A DNA stretch of 64,000 nucleotides from NCBI RefSeq assembly GCF_012317385.1, contig NZ_CP051144.1:1736001-1800000 (forward strand), given 5' to 3'. Every line of letters starts with the position of its first letter. The stretch's first letter is position 1. Below the pieces are notes generated by a model. The model saw only the letters and a program-made list of their open reading frames with translations, ran no database searches and was not told where the DNA came from. Positions 1-8,874 of the stretch are shown here, piece after piece. The translations under genes and the position numbers were made by a program. The stretch comes from Romboutsia sp. CE17 (GTDB taxonomy: Bacteria > Bacillota > Clostridia > Peptostreptococcales > Peptostreptococcaceae).

Positions 1-133
1 TAGATTGCATACAAAATTAATATAAAATTTTAATATATACTAATTTATACAATATATCTAACAACTTTATATTAACACATAAGTTGTTAAAAATCAAAAT
101 CTTTTTATAATCAAATAAAAAACTATTAATTAA

Positions 134-161
134 TTGCTATCATGTTTATAATATTTATGAT
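134..161 (+). promoter_or_regulatory. Possible SigA promoter of the BusR-like gene
   Basis: TTGCTA at 134-139 and TATGAT at 156-161 are separated by 16 bases and sit 30 bases before the coding start. The match is ordinary in such AT-rich DNA, so this is tentative. An unexplained 9-bp inverted repeat lies upstream at 59-67/81-89. Confidence 0.4.
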
Positions 162-191
162 ACAATTATTCACTGATAGGGGTGATTTAAT

Positions 192-818
192 TTGGCAAAA
201 AAAATATCTACTCCAGCCTATTTAAAGATATCTATTGATATTGCTTATAGAATAGTGAATGGTGATTTTTTAGAAGGAGAAAAGCTCTCTGGTCGTTCTA
301 CTTTAGTAAGCATATACAATGTTTCACCTGAGACAATTCGTAGATCAATTGCTTTATTGAGGGACATGGATGTTGTTGAGGTAGAAGAAAAAAGTGGTAT
401 TAGAATACGTAGTAGAGCTAATGCTTCAAAGTTTCTAGAAAAATTTAAAACTAAAAATGAATTTACATCTTTAAAAGAAGAAATTTATGGCCTAATTTAT
501 GAAAAGAAAAAACTTGAGAAAAATTTAGAAACTAAAATTGAAAACTTGATTGAGTTTGCAACACAACTTAGAAATGTTGGTATCATTAGGCATCACGAGA
601 GCATAGTTCAGCCTAATAGCTTAATAATCGGTAAGAATTTAGGAGAACTTAATTTTTGGCACAATACTGGTGCTACAATAATTGGCGTAAAAAGGGGCGA
701 TGAGTTATTTGTTTCACCTGGTCCATATTTTAATATAAATGAATATGATATAATAGTTTATGTAGGTGAAAACGACGTTCTAAGCAAAGTTAAAAATTAT
801 ATAACTTCATTAGATTAA
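192..818 (+). CDS. GntR-family regulator with C-terminal RCK_C domain (BusR-like)
   Basis: A cytoplasmic DNA-binding regulator of 208 residues. Residues 1-70 form a GntR-type winged helix (SPETIRRSI recognition helix), residues 75-115 are Lys/Glu-rich and probably coiled coil, and residues 125-208 look like a TrkA-C/RCK_C domain. This is the architecture of BusR, the c-di-AMP-responsive repressor of the busAB osmolyte transporter in lactic bacteria and clostridia. TTG start chosen because AGGGGTG lies at 178-184. No busAB genes are visible next to it, so the target is unknown. c-di-AMP binding is inferred from the domain order only. Confidence 0.75.
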   Translation: MAKKISTPAYLKISIDIAYRIVNGDFLEGEKLSGRSTLVSIYNVSPETIRRSIALLRDMDVVEVEEKSGIRIRSRANASKFLEKFKTKNEFTSLKEEIYGLIYEKKKLEKNLETKIENLIEFATQLRNVGIIRHHESIVQPNSLIIGKNLGELNFWHNTGATIIGVKRGDELFVSPGPYFNINEYDIIVYVGENDVLSKVKNYITSLD

Positions 819-902
819 GACTTTATTAAGTCTATTTGTCTTTATAATGTTAATTTTCATTGCTAACACAATTAACCTTATAAGGTTAATTTTTAAAATT
901 AT

Positions 903-937
903 AAAAACCGTATCATTTTCTTATGATACGGTTTTTC
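903..937. terminator. Bidirectional Rho-independent terminator
   Basis: A 13-bp perfect stem (903-915 with 924-936) with A and T tracts on both sides lies between the convergent BusR-like and ABC-F genes and can end both transcripts. Confidence 0.85.
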
Positions 938-962
938 TTAACTACTTCAATAGATTTTTTAT

Positions 963-2549
963 TTATAATTCAATTATCTTCGTAGCTATTTTCTCGCCAA
1001 AAGAAAAATCATGTTCTACAAATAACATTGTAGGTTTTTTACTAAGAATAAGATCTTCTATTTGCATACGAGAAATTACATCTATAAAATTAAGTGGTTC
1101 GTCCCAAATATATAAATCAGCTTCTTCACATAAACTTTTAGCTATAAGTAACTTTTTCTTTTGTCCTTCACTCCATTTACTTATTTCTTTTTCAAATTGA
1201 ATTTTTTCTAATCCTAGTTTAAGTAAATTACTTTTTACATATATATTATTTAGATTCTCATTTTTTATATAATCATCTAAGCTACCTTTTAAATAAGACG
1301 TTTCTTGAGAAATATACGATACTTTATTAACTTTTTTAATATATCCACTATAATTAATCTCTTCACCTATAATTAACTTTATTATGCTAGACTTACCGCT
1401 TCCATTTTTACCACGAACCCAAACTCTTTCACCTTTTTTAATATCAAAACTTACCTTATCAAATATTTTTTTATTTCCATACTTAATTTGTAAATTATGA
1501 ACTTCAAGTACATTTTCTTTTTTATATTCTCCATTAGACATCTCTTTATTTTCCTTTAAAGATATCTCTAACTTTTCTACTATATCCAAATTTTTAAGTA
1601 AATTTGATTTTTCTTCTATAGCTTTATTTTGACGAGCTTCTATACACTTTGCTCTTTTCATCATTTTAGCTGCTTTATGACCAATAAACCCTCTGTCACA
1701 TGGACCATTTCCTTTTTTAGTAGATTCTATTGCATGAGACCATGTTGATTTTTGCTTAGCAGTCTTTTCAAGCCTTTTAATATCCTTTTGAAGTTTTTCA
1801 TTTTTTCTTATTTCAAAATCATCTTCTCTATCCTTATTAAACTGCCATGTTGAAAAATTACCCTTTTGAACATCTATATTAGCTTTATTTATTGAAAGTA
1901 CATGGTCAATTATAGAATCTAAAAAAGTTCTATCATGAGATACTACTATAAAGCCTTTTTTACTAGATAGATATTTTGCCACAGTTTCTCTACCTTCTAC
2001 ATCTAAATGATTCGTTGGTTCATCAATAAGCAAGAAGTAATTTTTCCTTAAAAATAAACCTACTAAAAGTAATTTAGTTTGCTCTCCAGAACTTAAGTTA
2101 TTAAAATTTTCATTAAGTATACTTGTATCAAGTCCTATTTTATTAACTTCTTTTTCTATTAGTTCATTTATTATATATCCATCATTATTAGTATATTTTT
2201 CTAGAATTTCTCCATATTCATTCATTTTTTCTGGAATCTTTATATACTCTTCCATCTGTTTTTCCCAACTTGTAAAAGGTGCTATTGAATTTCTAACAAC
2301 CTCTAATGCTATATCATTATCAATATAATCTTTCATAGGAAAATACTCAAAATTTACACTGCTAGAAATTTTACCACTATATTCATACTCTCCCATTAGA
2401 AGTTTTAAAAAAGTTGTTTTACCTCTTCCATTACGACCAATTAGACCTAGTTTCCAGTCCGTATCTATACAAAATGATACATTTTTAAAAATATCGTCTC
2501 CATGTGTATCATATTGAAAGCTTAAATTATTTATACTTATTTGCGACAC
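963..2549 (-). CDS. ABC-F ribosomal protection protein (Lsa/CplR-like)
   Basis: Soluble ATPase with two ABC domains and no membrane segments, of the antibiotic-resistance ABC-F type that dislodges lincosamides, pleuromutilins and streptogramin A from the ribosome. Approximate positions: Walker A near 38 (GRNGRGKTT) and 380 (GKNGSGKS), signatures LSSGEQ near 152 and WSEGQ near 459, Walker B DEPTNHLD near 176 and WDEPLN near 482. A basic linker at 245-340 carries the WSHAIE and GHKAAKMMKRAK segments typical of the Lsa/Vga/CplR group. I chose GTG at 2549 because AGGAG (2559-2563) is nine bases upstream; the longer TTG at 2558 abuts it. The gene sits behind a 5' attenuator, as expected for an inducible resistance ABC-F. 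The drug spectrum is inferred. Confidence 0.88.
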   Translation of the reverse strand: MSQISINNLSFQYDTHGDDIFKNVSFCIDTDWKLGLIGRNGRGKTTFLKLLMGEYEYSGKISSSVNFEYFPMKDYIDNDIALEVVRNSIAPFTSWEKQMEEYIKIPEKMNEYGEILEKYTNNDGYIINELIEKEVNKIGLDTSILNENFNNLSSGEQTKLLLVGLFLRKNYFLLIDEPTNHLDVEGRETVAKYLSSKKGFIVVSHDRTFLDSIIDHVLSINKANIDVQKGNFSTWQFNKDREDDFEIRKNEKLQKDIKRLEKTAKQKSTWSHAIESTKKGNGPCDRGFIGHKAAKMMKRAKCIEARQNKAIEEKSNLLKNLDIVEKLEISLKENKEMSNGEYKKENVLEVHNLQIKYGNKKIFDKVSFDIKKGERVWVRGKNGSGKSSIIKLIIGEEINYSGYIKKVNKVSYISQETSYLKGSLDDYIKNENLNNIYVKSNLLKLGLEKIQFEKEISKWSEGQKKKLLIAKSLCEEADLYIWDEPLNFIDVISRMQIEDLILSKKPTMLFVEHDFSFGEKIATKIIEL

Positions 2550-2584
2550 TATCCTCAACTCCTATCTCAAGGAAATTTACACAT

Positions 2585-2633
2585 AAAAAACTTCCTTGAT
2601 TTAAATATTGATACCTACTTTAAATCAAGGAAG
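2585..2633 (-). terminator. Attenuator terminator ahead of the ABC-F gene
   Basis: On the minus strand a 15-bp perfect stem (2619-2633 with 2591-2605) is followed by six U residues (2585-2590), ending 36 bases before the GTG start. Placed between promoter and gene, it should stop transcription unless an alternative fold forms. Confidence 0.88.
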
Positions 2634-2831
2634 ACATAATCGTACTAAGTATTTCAAAAACTTAATAATATTAAGAATTTGCATAAGAAATAAATCTATC
2701 TTTAGATTTTAATTCAGGGTAGTGATTTACTGTACATTAATCTTATTCTTAATTCAAAGTAGTTTAATTCATGACTAATAGAGCATATGTATAATACTCT
2801 TAAAATGCTATTAAACTATTTTAGAATAAGA

Positions 2832-2843
2832 TTATTTTCTCAC
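2832..2843 (-). CDS. Three-codon leader ORF (GTG AGA AAA TAA)
   Basis: A minimal ORF encoding Met-Arg-Lys lies nine bases downstream of a perfect GGAGGTGA Shine-Dalgarno (2853-2860), the strongest ribosome site in the leader, although no long ORF follows it. Its stop codon touches the first arm of the large leader hairpin, so a drug-stalled ribosome here would disrupt that hairpin. Probably a sensor rather than a functional peptide. Confidence 0.65.
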   Translation of the reverse strand: MRK

Positions 2844-2877
2844 TTTACCTGATCACCTCCATTATATTATTAAATTT

Positions 2878-2906
2878 ATTATATGTTTTTATTAAATTCT
2901 AGTCAA
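2878..2906 (-). promoter_or_regulatory. SigA promoter of the ABC-F leader
   Basis: Reading the minus strand, TTGACT (2901-2906) and TATAAT (2878-2883) are separated by 17 bases. Transcription would begin near 2871, about ten bases before the leader Shine-Dalgarno. Confidence 0.75.
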
Positions 2907-3112
2907 CTTATATTAATAAATTTTATCTGTTAAAATTACCATTCTAAGTAATATACACAATGAATATAAGTAAAATGTTCACATCTTAAAGTCAAATATA
3001 TCAAATAATAATTAATGAAAAGCTTAATATTTTACAAAATAGTACCAAAATCTTTTTCAAAATGATATTATGGATATTGTATGTAATACATTAATGCGGT
3101 AAGGAGAAAGTT

Positions 3113-5803
3113 ATGGATAAAACTAAAAGTTATATAATGAAAAATAAGTATCTCATACTTTCATTTATAATTCCGATAATAACAGTATTAATAGGATATA
3201 AAGTAATAGGAATATATCCATTTGGAGATAAATCTATATTAATTTCAGACCTAAATGGTCAATATGTAGATTATTATTCTGCACTGTACGACATACTCAG
3301 AAGTGGTGACTATACAGAGTTATTATATTCTTGGAATATGGGGATGGGGTCTAACTTCATAGGTCTAATTGCGTATTATTTATCTAGTCCATTTACATTT
3401 TTAATATTGTTATTTCCTAAGGAAAATATAATAGATTCATTATTAATAATAACATTAATAAAGATAGGTATGGGTGGTCTTACATTTTCCATATTTATTA
3501 AGTATTTGTATAAAGAGTCAAACATATTTACAGTTATATTCTCAAGTATGTACGCTCTTATGGGGTTCAATCTAGTATACTCATTTGATATTATGTGGCT
3601 CGATGCAACCCTTATGTTGCCTTTAGTTATAATAGGCATAGAAGAAATTGTTAAAAAAGATAATTGGGTAGTGTTTTTTGCAGCGATACTTATAACATTT
3701 ATATCTAATTTTTATATGTCATATATGGTTGGAATTTTCTCATTTATATATTTTATAGGAGTATATTTTTCTAATTATACATTTAAGAAAGATATTCCAT
3801 TATTTATAAAGAAATTTGCCTTATTTATGAAAGCTACTCTTTTAGCTATTGGTAGTTGTGCAATATTACTTATACCAACCTTCTTTGCTCTTAAAAATGG
3901 AGGTATAGATACTGTTAGTACTACAAGTATATTTGACCTAAAAGATATAATATCAAAATCTGTACGACTTATGAGTAAGTTTTTTGTAGGAGCATATGAT
4001 AGCTTAACCACAACTAGAGGAACTGCAAATATATATAGTGGGATAATAATTTTTCTATTAGTTCCAGTATTTTTTGTAAGTAAAGAAATAAGCAAAAAAG
4101 AAAAAATTTCAAATGCATTAATTATTACATTTTTACTTATAAGTTTTGTTGAACCATATACTAATTTAATGTGGCATGCATTTGACAAACCAACTGGATT
4201 CCCATGTAGGTATTCATTCTTACTTTCATTTTTATTATTATCAATTTCATTTAGAAGCTTGATGATTCTAATAAAAAATAAAAATATTAATATTAATAAG
4301 ATAAGTATATTTGCAATTGTATTTATATTGACTCAGTCAATCATAGTTTTATCACTTAGATATTATAAATATCCAAACTGGAGTTATATAAGTGATATAT
4401 CTATAGTTTTAAGTTTAGTGTTTATAGTTATATACTCTCTTTTATTAAATAAATATAGTAGAATTAATATTAATAGAGGTATGTCTATATTAGCTGTATT
4501 TATGGTAATTGAAATGATATGTAGTACATCTATGATTTTAAGTGGTCTAGATAAAGAATTAAAATATAAAAATAAAGACGGATACGAAGCTATTAACAAA
4601 TTTGGTGAAAATATACAATTAATTCACCAACAAGATAAAAGTTTTTATAGAATTGAAAGCGATAATATAAGAACTTTAAATGATTCTTTAAATTTAAATT
4701 ATAATGGAATTAGGCATTTTAGTTCTATGGCAAACAAAGATCTACATAGATTTTTAAATCAATTTGGATTTGCTAATTCCTCTTTTGATCTTGCTATTAG
4801 CTATTATGGCTCAACTCCAATTTCAGACTCATTATTAGGTGTAAAGTATATAGTATCTAATGATGAAAAGCCTCAAAACTATAAGAAAATCTTAAGTGGA
4901 AAAGAAAATGAAAATATTTACTTAAATAAAGAGGCTCTACCTTTATTATATACTGTAAATAAAAATATCTTAAGTTTAGGCAGTGATTATAAAAATCCAT
5001 TTGATATGCAAAATGATATGTTAAATCTTATGGCTGGAAATAATTTAGATAGTTTAGATTATAAGAGATATTTTAAAAAAGTTAATATTGATAATATAGA
5101 ACTTAAGAATTTAAAAAAAATTAAGAAAAAGAATTCTACTCTATATAGAAAAATAAATAAAAAAGATAATGCATATATTGAATTTAACGCTAGAAATATT
5201 GATGGTGAACATATGTATTTATTAATACCGCCAATTAGAAGAACAAGTATGGATATATTATTAGATAATAAATACGTTGATTCTTACGGTGGATATTATA
5301 GTAATACTATTTTAGATCTCAAATTAAATGATAAAGAACAAGTTAACGTTAAGTTACTTCTTAATAGAAATAGTATAGATATAGAAGATATATATATTTA
5401 TAGCTTTGATTATAATACATTTAATAAAAGTATAAATAAGATAAAAAATAATAAAGTAAGTAATTTAGTTGTAAAAAATACAGAAGTAAGTGGAACCATC
5501 TATTCTGAAAAAGACGATATTTTATTTACAAGTATACCTTTTGATCCAGGTTGGAAAGCCTATATTGATGGCAAAGAAGTAGATATCGATCCTATAGATA
5601 ATGCATTTATAAGTATCAAGTTGGATGAAGGTACACACGATGTAAGATTTGAATTTATACCTAAAGGACTTATATTAGGTGTATATATTTCTATATTTAC
5701 TTGGTCATTATTAGTAATTATGTATATACTTTCTAGAAAAAGAAATAAGCACAATACTAATATTGAAGAATTCAATAACTTAACTAAGAAGATGATAAGT
5801 TAG
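3113..5803 (+). CDS. YfhO-family polytopic membrane protein
   Basis: Large membrane protein (896 residues). About a dozen hydrophobic segments fill residues 12-480, an extracytoplasmic region covers 490-845, and one more membrane helix lies near 855-880. The early SDLNGQYVDYY segment and the late PFDPGWKAYIDG segment are characteristic of the YfhO family, which includes proteins glycosylating lipoteichoic acid using undecaprenyl-phosphate sugar. Start has AAGGAG six bases upstream. It is a single-gene unit; a CsbB-like transferase that could supply its lipid-linked sugar is encoded at 39449, far away. Pairing of the two is an inference. Confidence 0.85.
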   Translation: MDKTKSYIMKNKYLILSFIIPIITVLIGYKVIGIYPFGDKSILISDLNGQYVDYYSALYDILRSGDYTELLYSWNMGMGSNFIGLIAYYLSSPFTFLILLFPKENIIDSLLIITLIKIGMGGLTFSIFIKYLYKESNIFTVIFSSMYALMGFNLVYSFDIMWLDATLMLPLVIIGIEEIVKKDNWVVFFAAILITFISNFYMSYMVGIFSFIYFIGVYFSNYTFKKDIPLFIKKFALFMKATLLAIGSCAILLIPTFFALKNGGIDTVSTTSIFDLKDIISKSVRLMSKFFVGAYDSLTTTRGTANIYSGIIIFLLVPVFFVSKEISKKEKISNALIITFLLISFVEPYTNLMWHAFDKPTGFPCRYSFLLSFLLLSISFRSLMILIKNKNININKISIFAIVFILTQSIIVLSLRYYKYPNWSYISDISIVLSLVFIVIYSLLLNKYSRININRGMSILAVFMVIEMICSTSMILSGLDKELKYKNKDGYEAINKFGENIQLIHQQDKSFYRIESDNIRTLNDSLNLNYNGIRHFSSMANKDLHRFLNQFGFANSSFDLAISYYGSTPISDSLLGVKYIVSNDEKPQNYKKILSGKENENIYLNKEALPLLYTVNKNILSLGSDYKNPFDMQNDMLNLMAGNNLDSLDYKRYFKKVNIDNIELKNLKKIKKKNSTLYRKINKKDNAYIEFNARNIDGEHMYLLIPPIRRTSMDILLDNKYVDSYGGYYSNTILDLKLNDKEQVNVKLLLNRNSIDIEDIYIYSFDYNTFNKSINKIKNNKVSNLVVKNTEVSGTIYSEKDDILFTSIPFDPGWKAYIDGKEVDIDPIDNAFISIKLDEGTHDVRFEFIPKGLILGVYISIFTWSLLVIMYILSRKRNKHNTNIEEFNNLTKKMIS

Positions 5804-5818
5804 AGTAATAAAGTATAA

Positions 5819-5858
5819 AAAGGAAGGGTTATATCTTATTTTGATATCCCTTCCTTCT
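5819..5858. terminator. Bidirectional terminator
   Basis: Stem AAGGAAGGG/CCCTTCCTT (5820-5828 with 5848-5856), continued inside by ATATC/GATAT, lies between the convergent yfhO-like and M20 peptidase genes. Confidence 0.8.
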
Positions 5859-5927
5859 TATATTTGCATTTATCCTTAATTCTACTCTATCTAATTTTAT
5901 TTAAATACAAATACTTTAATAAGTATT

Positions 5928-7055
5928 TTATTGTAAATTTACCTTATTAGTTAAGACATCATATCCTGTATATGCTAATGCTAGAGCTGCAACTAATAAT
6001 CTCTCATGACCAAGTGAAGTTACTGTAGCCTCAGCTAACTCTCTACTATGTCCAGCTACATGACAATCTGAAATTCCTATATATGGATGTATCGTTGGTG
6101 TTATATGGCTTACATTTCCTATATCACTTGAACCTGCTGATTCTTTGTCCTTAATTTCTGTTATTCCAAGAGCTCTTAAGTTTTCATTAAATGCTTCTGA
6201 TAAATTTTCATTCGTAACTAAATTATCATAAGGTAACTCATATCTTTCCATACTAAGAGTTGCACCTGTCATTAGAGCCGCACCTTCTGCTATTTTCTTT
6301 ACTTTTTCTAATACATCTTCTAATGTTTCTTTTGTTGCTGCTCTAAAGTAAAATTGAGCAACAGCCTCATCTGGAACTATATTTGCAGCTGCTCCACCAT
6401 TAGTTATTATTCCGTGCATTCTAACATCTGGTGTAACATGTTGACGTAAGGCATCTATTCCATTAAATAATTGAATAACACTATTTAAAGCATTTATTCC
6501 TTCATGAGGGCTAGCTGCTGCATGAGCTGTTTTTCCTTTATATGTAAATTGTAATGGATATAGCGCTATAGTATCTCCACTTCTAATTGTTTCACTTGAT
6601 GGATGTACCATCATAGCACAATCTAATTCATCAAATACTCCATTTTCAGCAAATATAACTTTTGCTCCATCTGTTTCTTCGGCAGGAGTTCCGTATACTA
6701 TGATACGGCCTCCAACTTCATCTAATATTTTACTTAAAATTACACCTGCACCAGCCGACATTGGACCAATCATATTATGACCACATCCATGACCTATTTC
6801 TGGCAATGCATCATATTCGCATAAATATCCTATTGTTGCACCTTCTTTTTTACTATCATAAGTTGCTCTAAATGCTGTTTTTATATTTAAAAATTCTCTT
6901 TCTACAGTAAAATTATGCTCTTCTAAAAATGAAGTTAATGCTTCTACTGCTTTAAACTCTTGATTTCCTAATTCTGGATTGTTATATATATATTCACTTA
7001 TTTCTGATAATCTATCTTTTATTTTTTGTCCTTCATTAAATAATAATTCTTTCAT
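5928..7055 (-). CDS. M20 family peptidase, ACY1L2 type
   Basis: Cytoplasmic zinc amidohydrolase of 375 residues. Metal-binding and catalytic motifs are visible: EYDALP at 80-85, GHGCGHN at 88-94, PAEET at 124-128 and a conserved HPSS at 151, with the lid/dimerisation domain in the middle. The GHGCGHN form is typical of the ACY1L2 branch, whose mammalian member PM20D2 cleaves dipeptides ending in lysine or ornithine. It follows the YfcC transporter by 21 bases in an operon behind a lysine riboswitch, which fits release of lysine from an imported conjugate. Substrate is inferred; AbgB-like activity is an alternative. Confidence 0.82.
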   Translation of the reverse strand: MKELLFNEGQKIKDRLSEISEYIYNNPELGNQEFKAVEALTSFLEEHNFTVEREFLNIKTAFRATYDSKKEGATIGYLCEYDALPEIGHGCGHNMIGPMSAGAGVILSKILDEVGGRIIVYGTPAEETDGAKVIFAENGVFDELDCAMMVHPSSETIRSGDTIALYPLQFTYKGKTAHAAASPHEGINALNSVIQLFNGIDALRQHVTPDVRMHGIITNGGAAANIVPDEAVAQFYFRAATKETLEDVLEKVKKIAEGAALMTGATLSMERYELPYDNLVTNENLSEAFNENLRALGITEIKDKESAGSSDIGNVSHITPTIHPYIGISDCHVAGHSRELAEATVTSLGHERLLVAALALAYTGYDVLTNKVNLQ

Positions 7056-7076
7056 ATAAATCTCCCCTTTACTTAA

Positions 7077-8507
7077 TTAATTCCATCCAATTACTTTAGC
7101 TATTGTTATAAATACGATTCCTAGTACAAATAATATCCCTTGTAAAGGTAATATCCACTTAAACCACTTCGTATAAGGAATTCCTGCAATCCCTAAGCAA
7201 GCTATTAATATTCCTGATGTTGGGAACATTGCATTTGAGAATCCATCCCCAAATTGGAATATTAATACAGTTAACTGACGAGATATTCCTATTAAATCTC
7301 CAAGTGGAGCAAGAATTGGCATAGTTAATGCAGCTTGCCCTGAACCTGAGCTTATAAAGAAGTTTATAAACATTTGTATTGGCAACATTAAATATGCTGC
7401 AAGAATTCCTGGTATACTTCCTAAGATTTGAGATAGATTAAATAAAATAGTATCTATTATACTAGCATTTTCAGCTAATATTACTATACCTCTTGCAAAC
7501 CCTAACATAATTGCAGCACCCATCATATCTTTTGCGCCTAATATGAAAGCATCTGCCATTTCATCTGGACTTAACTTTCCTACTATACCAGCTAAAAAAC
7601 CAGTTGCTAAGAATACTGCTGCTATTTGTGGAATCCAAAACCCTTTAGCTAATACGCCCCAAATAATTATTCCCATACAAGCTGCAATCAAAAATAATAT
7701 TATTTTATGAGATAATAAGAAATTATCATCTTCACTCTCAAAATTAGATAAACTTTGACGTTTTTTCTGATCACTCTCATAAACAGGACTTAGTTTTTGA
7801 TTTTTCTTTATTTTACTAGCATATATCATAACAAATGCTACAGCTATAATTGTTGATACTAACCATACTATAGTTCTATACTCTATACCTGAGTACATTG
7901 GTATCTCTGCTATTGACTGAGCTATACCTACATTAAATGGATTAAGCATTGCTGCTGTAAATCCAATATTACATGCCAAGTAAGTAATAGCTACTGCTAC
8001 TATACTATCGTATCCTAATACTAATGTCAGCGGTACCATCATCGCAATAAACGGTATTGATTCTTCTGACATCCCAAATATTCCTCCACCTAAAGAGAAC
8101 ATAAAGAATATTATTGGTATTATTAAAATTTCCTTTCCTCTAAATACATTAACTATACGAACTATTCCAAAGTCAATTGCCTTTGTTTTTGTAATTATAT
8201 TAAAAGCACCACCTACTATAAATAAAAAGGCTATTATCTCTGCTCCTCCTATAATTCCTTGAATAGGCGCTTGTAATACATCAAATACTCCCTGTGGCTT
8301 ACTAGCAACATATTTAAATGAACCATCTACAACTAATGTCTTTCCATCAGCATTTACTATTTTTTCATAAGCACCACCTGGTACTATATATGTAGCCACT
8401 GCAACAAGTAGTATTATTGCACTTATGATTACTAGGGTATGTGGTACCTTAAACCCTTCACTAAATTTTTTCTTAGATACTCCTTTGTTTGACTGTTCTA
8501 AATTCAT
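7077..8507 (-). CDS. YfcC family transporter, lysine-riboswitch controlled
   Basis: Polytopic inner-membrane transporter (476 residues) with 11-13 hydrophobic segments; the GIFGMSEESIPF segment and the C-terminal SGSGQAALTMP and GDGFSNAMFPTSG motifs are those of the YfcC/DcuC-like group of amino-acid or dicarboxylate carriers. I prefer ATG at 8507, six bases after GGGAGTG; the GTG at 8516 overlaps that ribosome site. It is the first gene after the lysine riboswitch and is followed by an M20 peptidase, so lysine or a lysine-containing dipeptide is the likely cargo (inference). Confidence 0.85.
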   Translation of the reverse strand: MNLEQSNKGVSKKKFSEGFKVPHTLVIISAIILLVAVATYIVPGGAYEKIVNADGKTLVVDGSFKYVASKPQGVFDVLQAPIQGIIGGAEIIAFLFIVGGAFNIITKTKAIDFGIVRIVNVFRGKEILIIPIIFFMFSLGGGIFGMSEESIPFIAMMVPLTLVLGYDSIVAVAITYLACNIGFTAAMLNPFNVGIAQSIAEIPMYSGIEYRTIVWLVSTIIAVAFVMIYASKIKKNQKLSPVYESDQKKRQSLSNFESEDDNFLLSHKIILFLIAACMGIIIWGVLAKGFWIPQIAAVFLATGFLAGIVGKLSPDEMADAFILGAKDMMGAAIMLGFARGIVILAENASIIDTILFNLSQILGSIPGILAAYLMLPIQMFINFFISSGSGQAALTMPILAPLGDLIGISRQLTVLIFQFGDGFSNAMFPTSGILIACLGIAGIPYTKWFKWILPLQGILFVLGIVFITIAKVIGWN

Positions 8508-8538
8508 TACTATCACTCCCTATCTTATAATTGCCTAT

Positions 8539-8574
8539 AAAAAAAGTCTTGAGTGAAGCAAATCATTCAAGACT
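8539..8574 (-). terminator. Riboswitch expression-platform terminator
   Basis: Stem AGTCTTGA/TCAAGACT (8545-8552 with 8567-8574) is followed on the minus strand by a run of U (8539-8544). It lies between the lysine aptamer and the YfcC gene, so lysine would cause premature termination. Confidence 0.85.
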
Positions 8575-8644
8575 ATATTATTTATTAATATATTTATAAA
8601 TCGAGATGTTTTAGTAACTCAAATTTAAAATAATAAATATATCT

Positions 8645-8820
8645 ATCATGATAGCTCCCCATAAATAAATTTATGACAGTGTTATGTATATTCTACATAA
8701 CCCCAACTATATAGTCTTAAAGCTGTTGACTATATGTTTCGGCGGTTTTTCCTTTGGGTTTATTTCATTGCTCGCTTAAGCTCTATAAACTTACTCTTAA
8801 ACACCGCGACCTCTATCTCT
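8645..8820 (-). ncRNA. Lysine riboswitch (L box)
   Basis: Read on the minus strand, the region carries the conserved blocks of the lysine aptamer in order: AGATAGAGGTCGCGGT, AAGAGTAA, AAAGGAAAAACCGCCGAA, GGGGTT, CTGTCA and GGGGAGCTATC, with AGATAG near 8818 and CTATC near 8645 closing helix P1. A terminator follows 70 bases later. Lysine riboswitches usually repress lysine biosynthesis or uptake genes; here the targets are a YfcC transporter and an M20 peptidase. Confidence 0.93.
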
Positions 8821-8845
8821 TTTTATACTATTTTTATTAGAATAT

Positions 8846-8874
8846 ATTATATGGTAAAATTTTCAATTTGTAAA
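8846..8874 (-). promoter_or_regulatory. SigA promoter of the lysine-riboswitch operon
   Basis: On the minus strand TTTACA (8869-8874) and TATAAT (8846-8851) are spaced by 17 bases, about 26 bases before the aptamer. The remaining 270 bases up to the next gene hold nothing else I can recognise. Confidence 0.65.

Larger units (their letters stand above)
2585..2871 (-). promoter_or_regulatory. Ribosome-mediated attenuation leader of the ABC-F gene
   Basis: The leader runs from the inferred transcript start near 2871 to the terminator. Just after the leader ORF, AATCTTATTCT (RNA sense, 2823-2833) can pair with AGAATAAGATT (2739-2749), extended by TAGTTTAAT/ATTAAACTA (2810-2818 with 2760-2768). 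The RNA segment CUACUUUGAAUU (2751-2762) from the distal arm is complementary over 12 pairs (two G-U) to GAUUUAAAGUAG (2615-2626) in the terminator's proximal arm and loop. A ribosome stalled on the leader ORF would mask the first arm, free the antiterminator and let transcription pass. Pairings are seen in sequence; the mechanism is inferred from known ABC-F attenuators. Confidence 0.75.

Noticed and set aside
59-89. TAACAACTT/AAGTTGTTA hairpin near the left edge
   Set aside because: No T run follows on either strand and no gene end is visible, so it is not called as a terminator.
847-1200. 117-codon plus-strand ORF
   Set aside because: It covers the intergenic terminator and the antisense of the ABC-F 3' end; its Phe/Ile-rich sequence is typical of a shadow frame.
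2549-2558. TTG at 2558 as the ABC-F start
   Set aside because: It directly abuts AGGAG; GTG at 2549 has the normal nine-base spacing.
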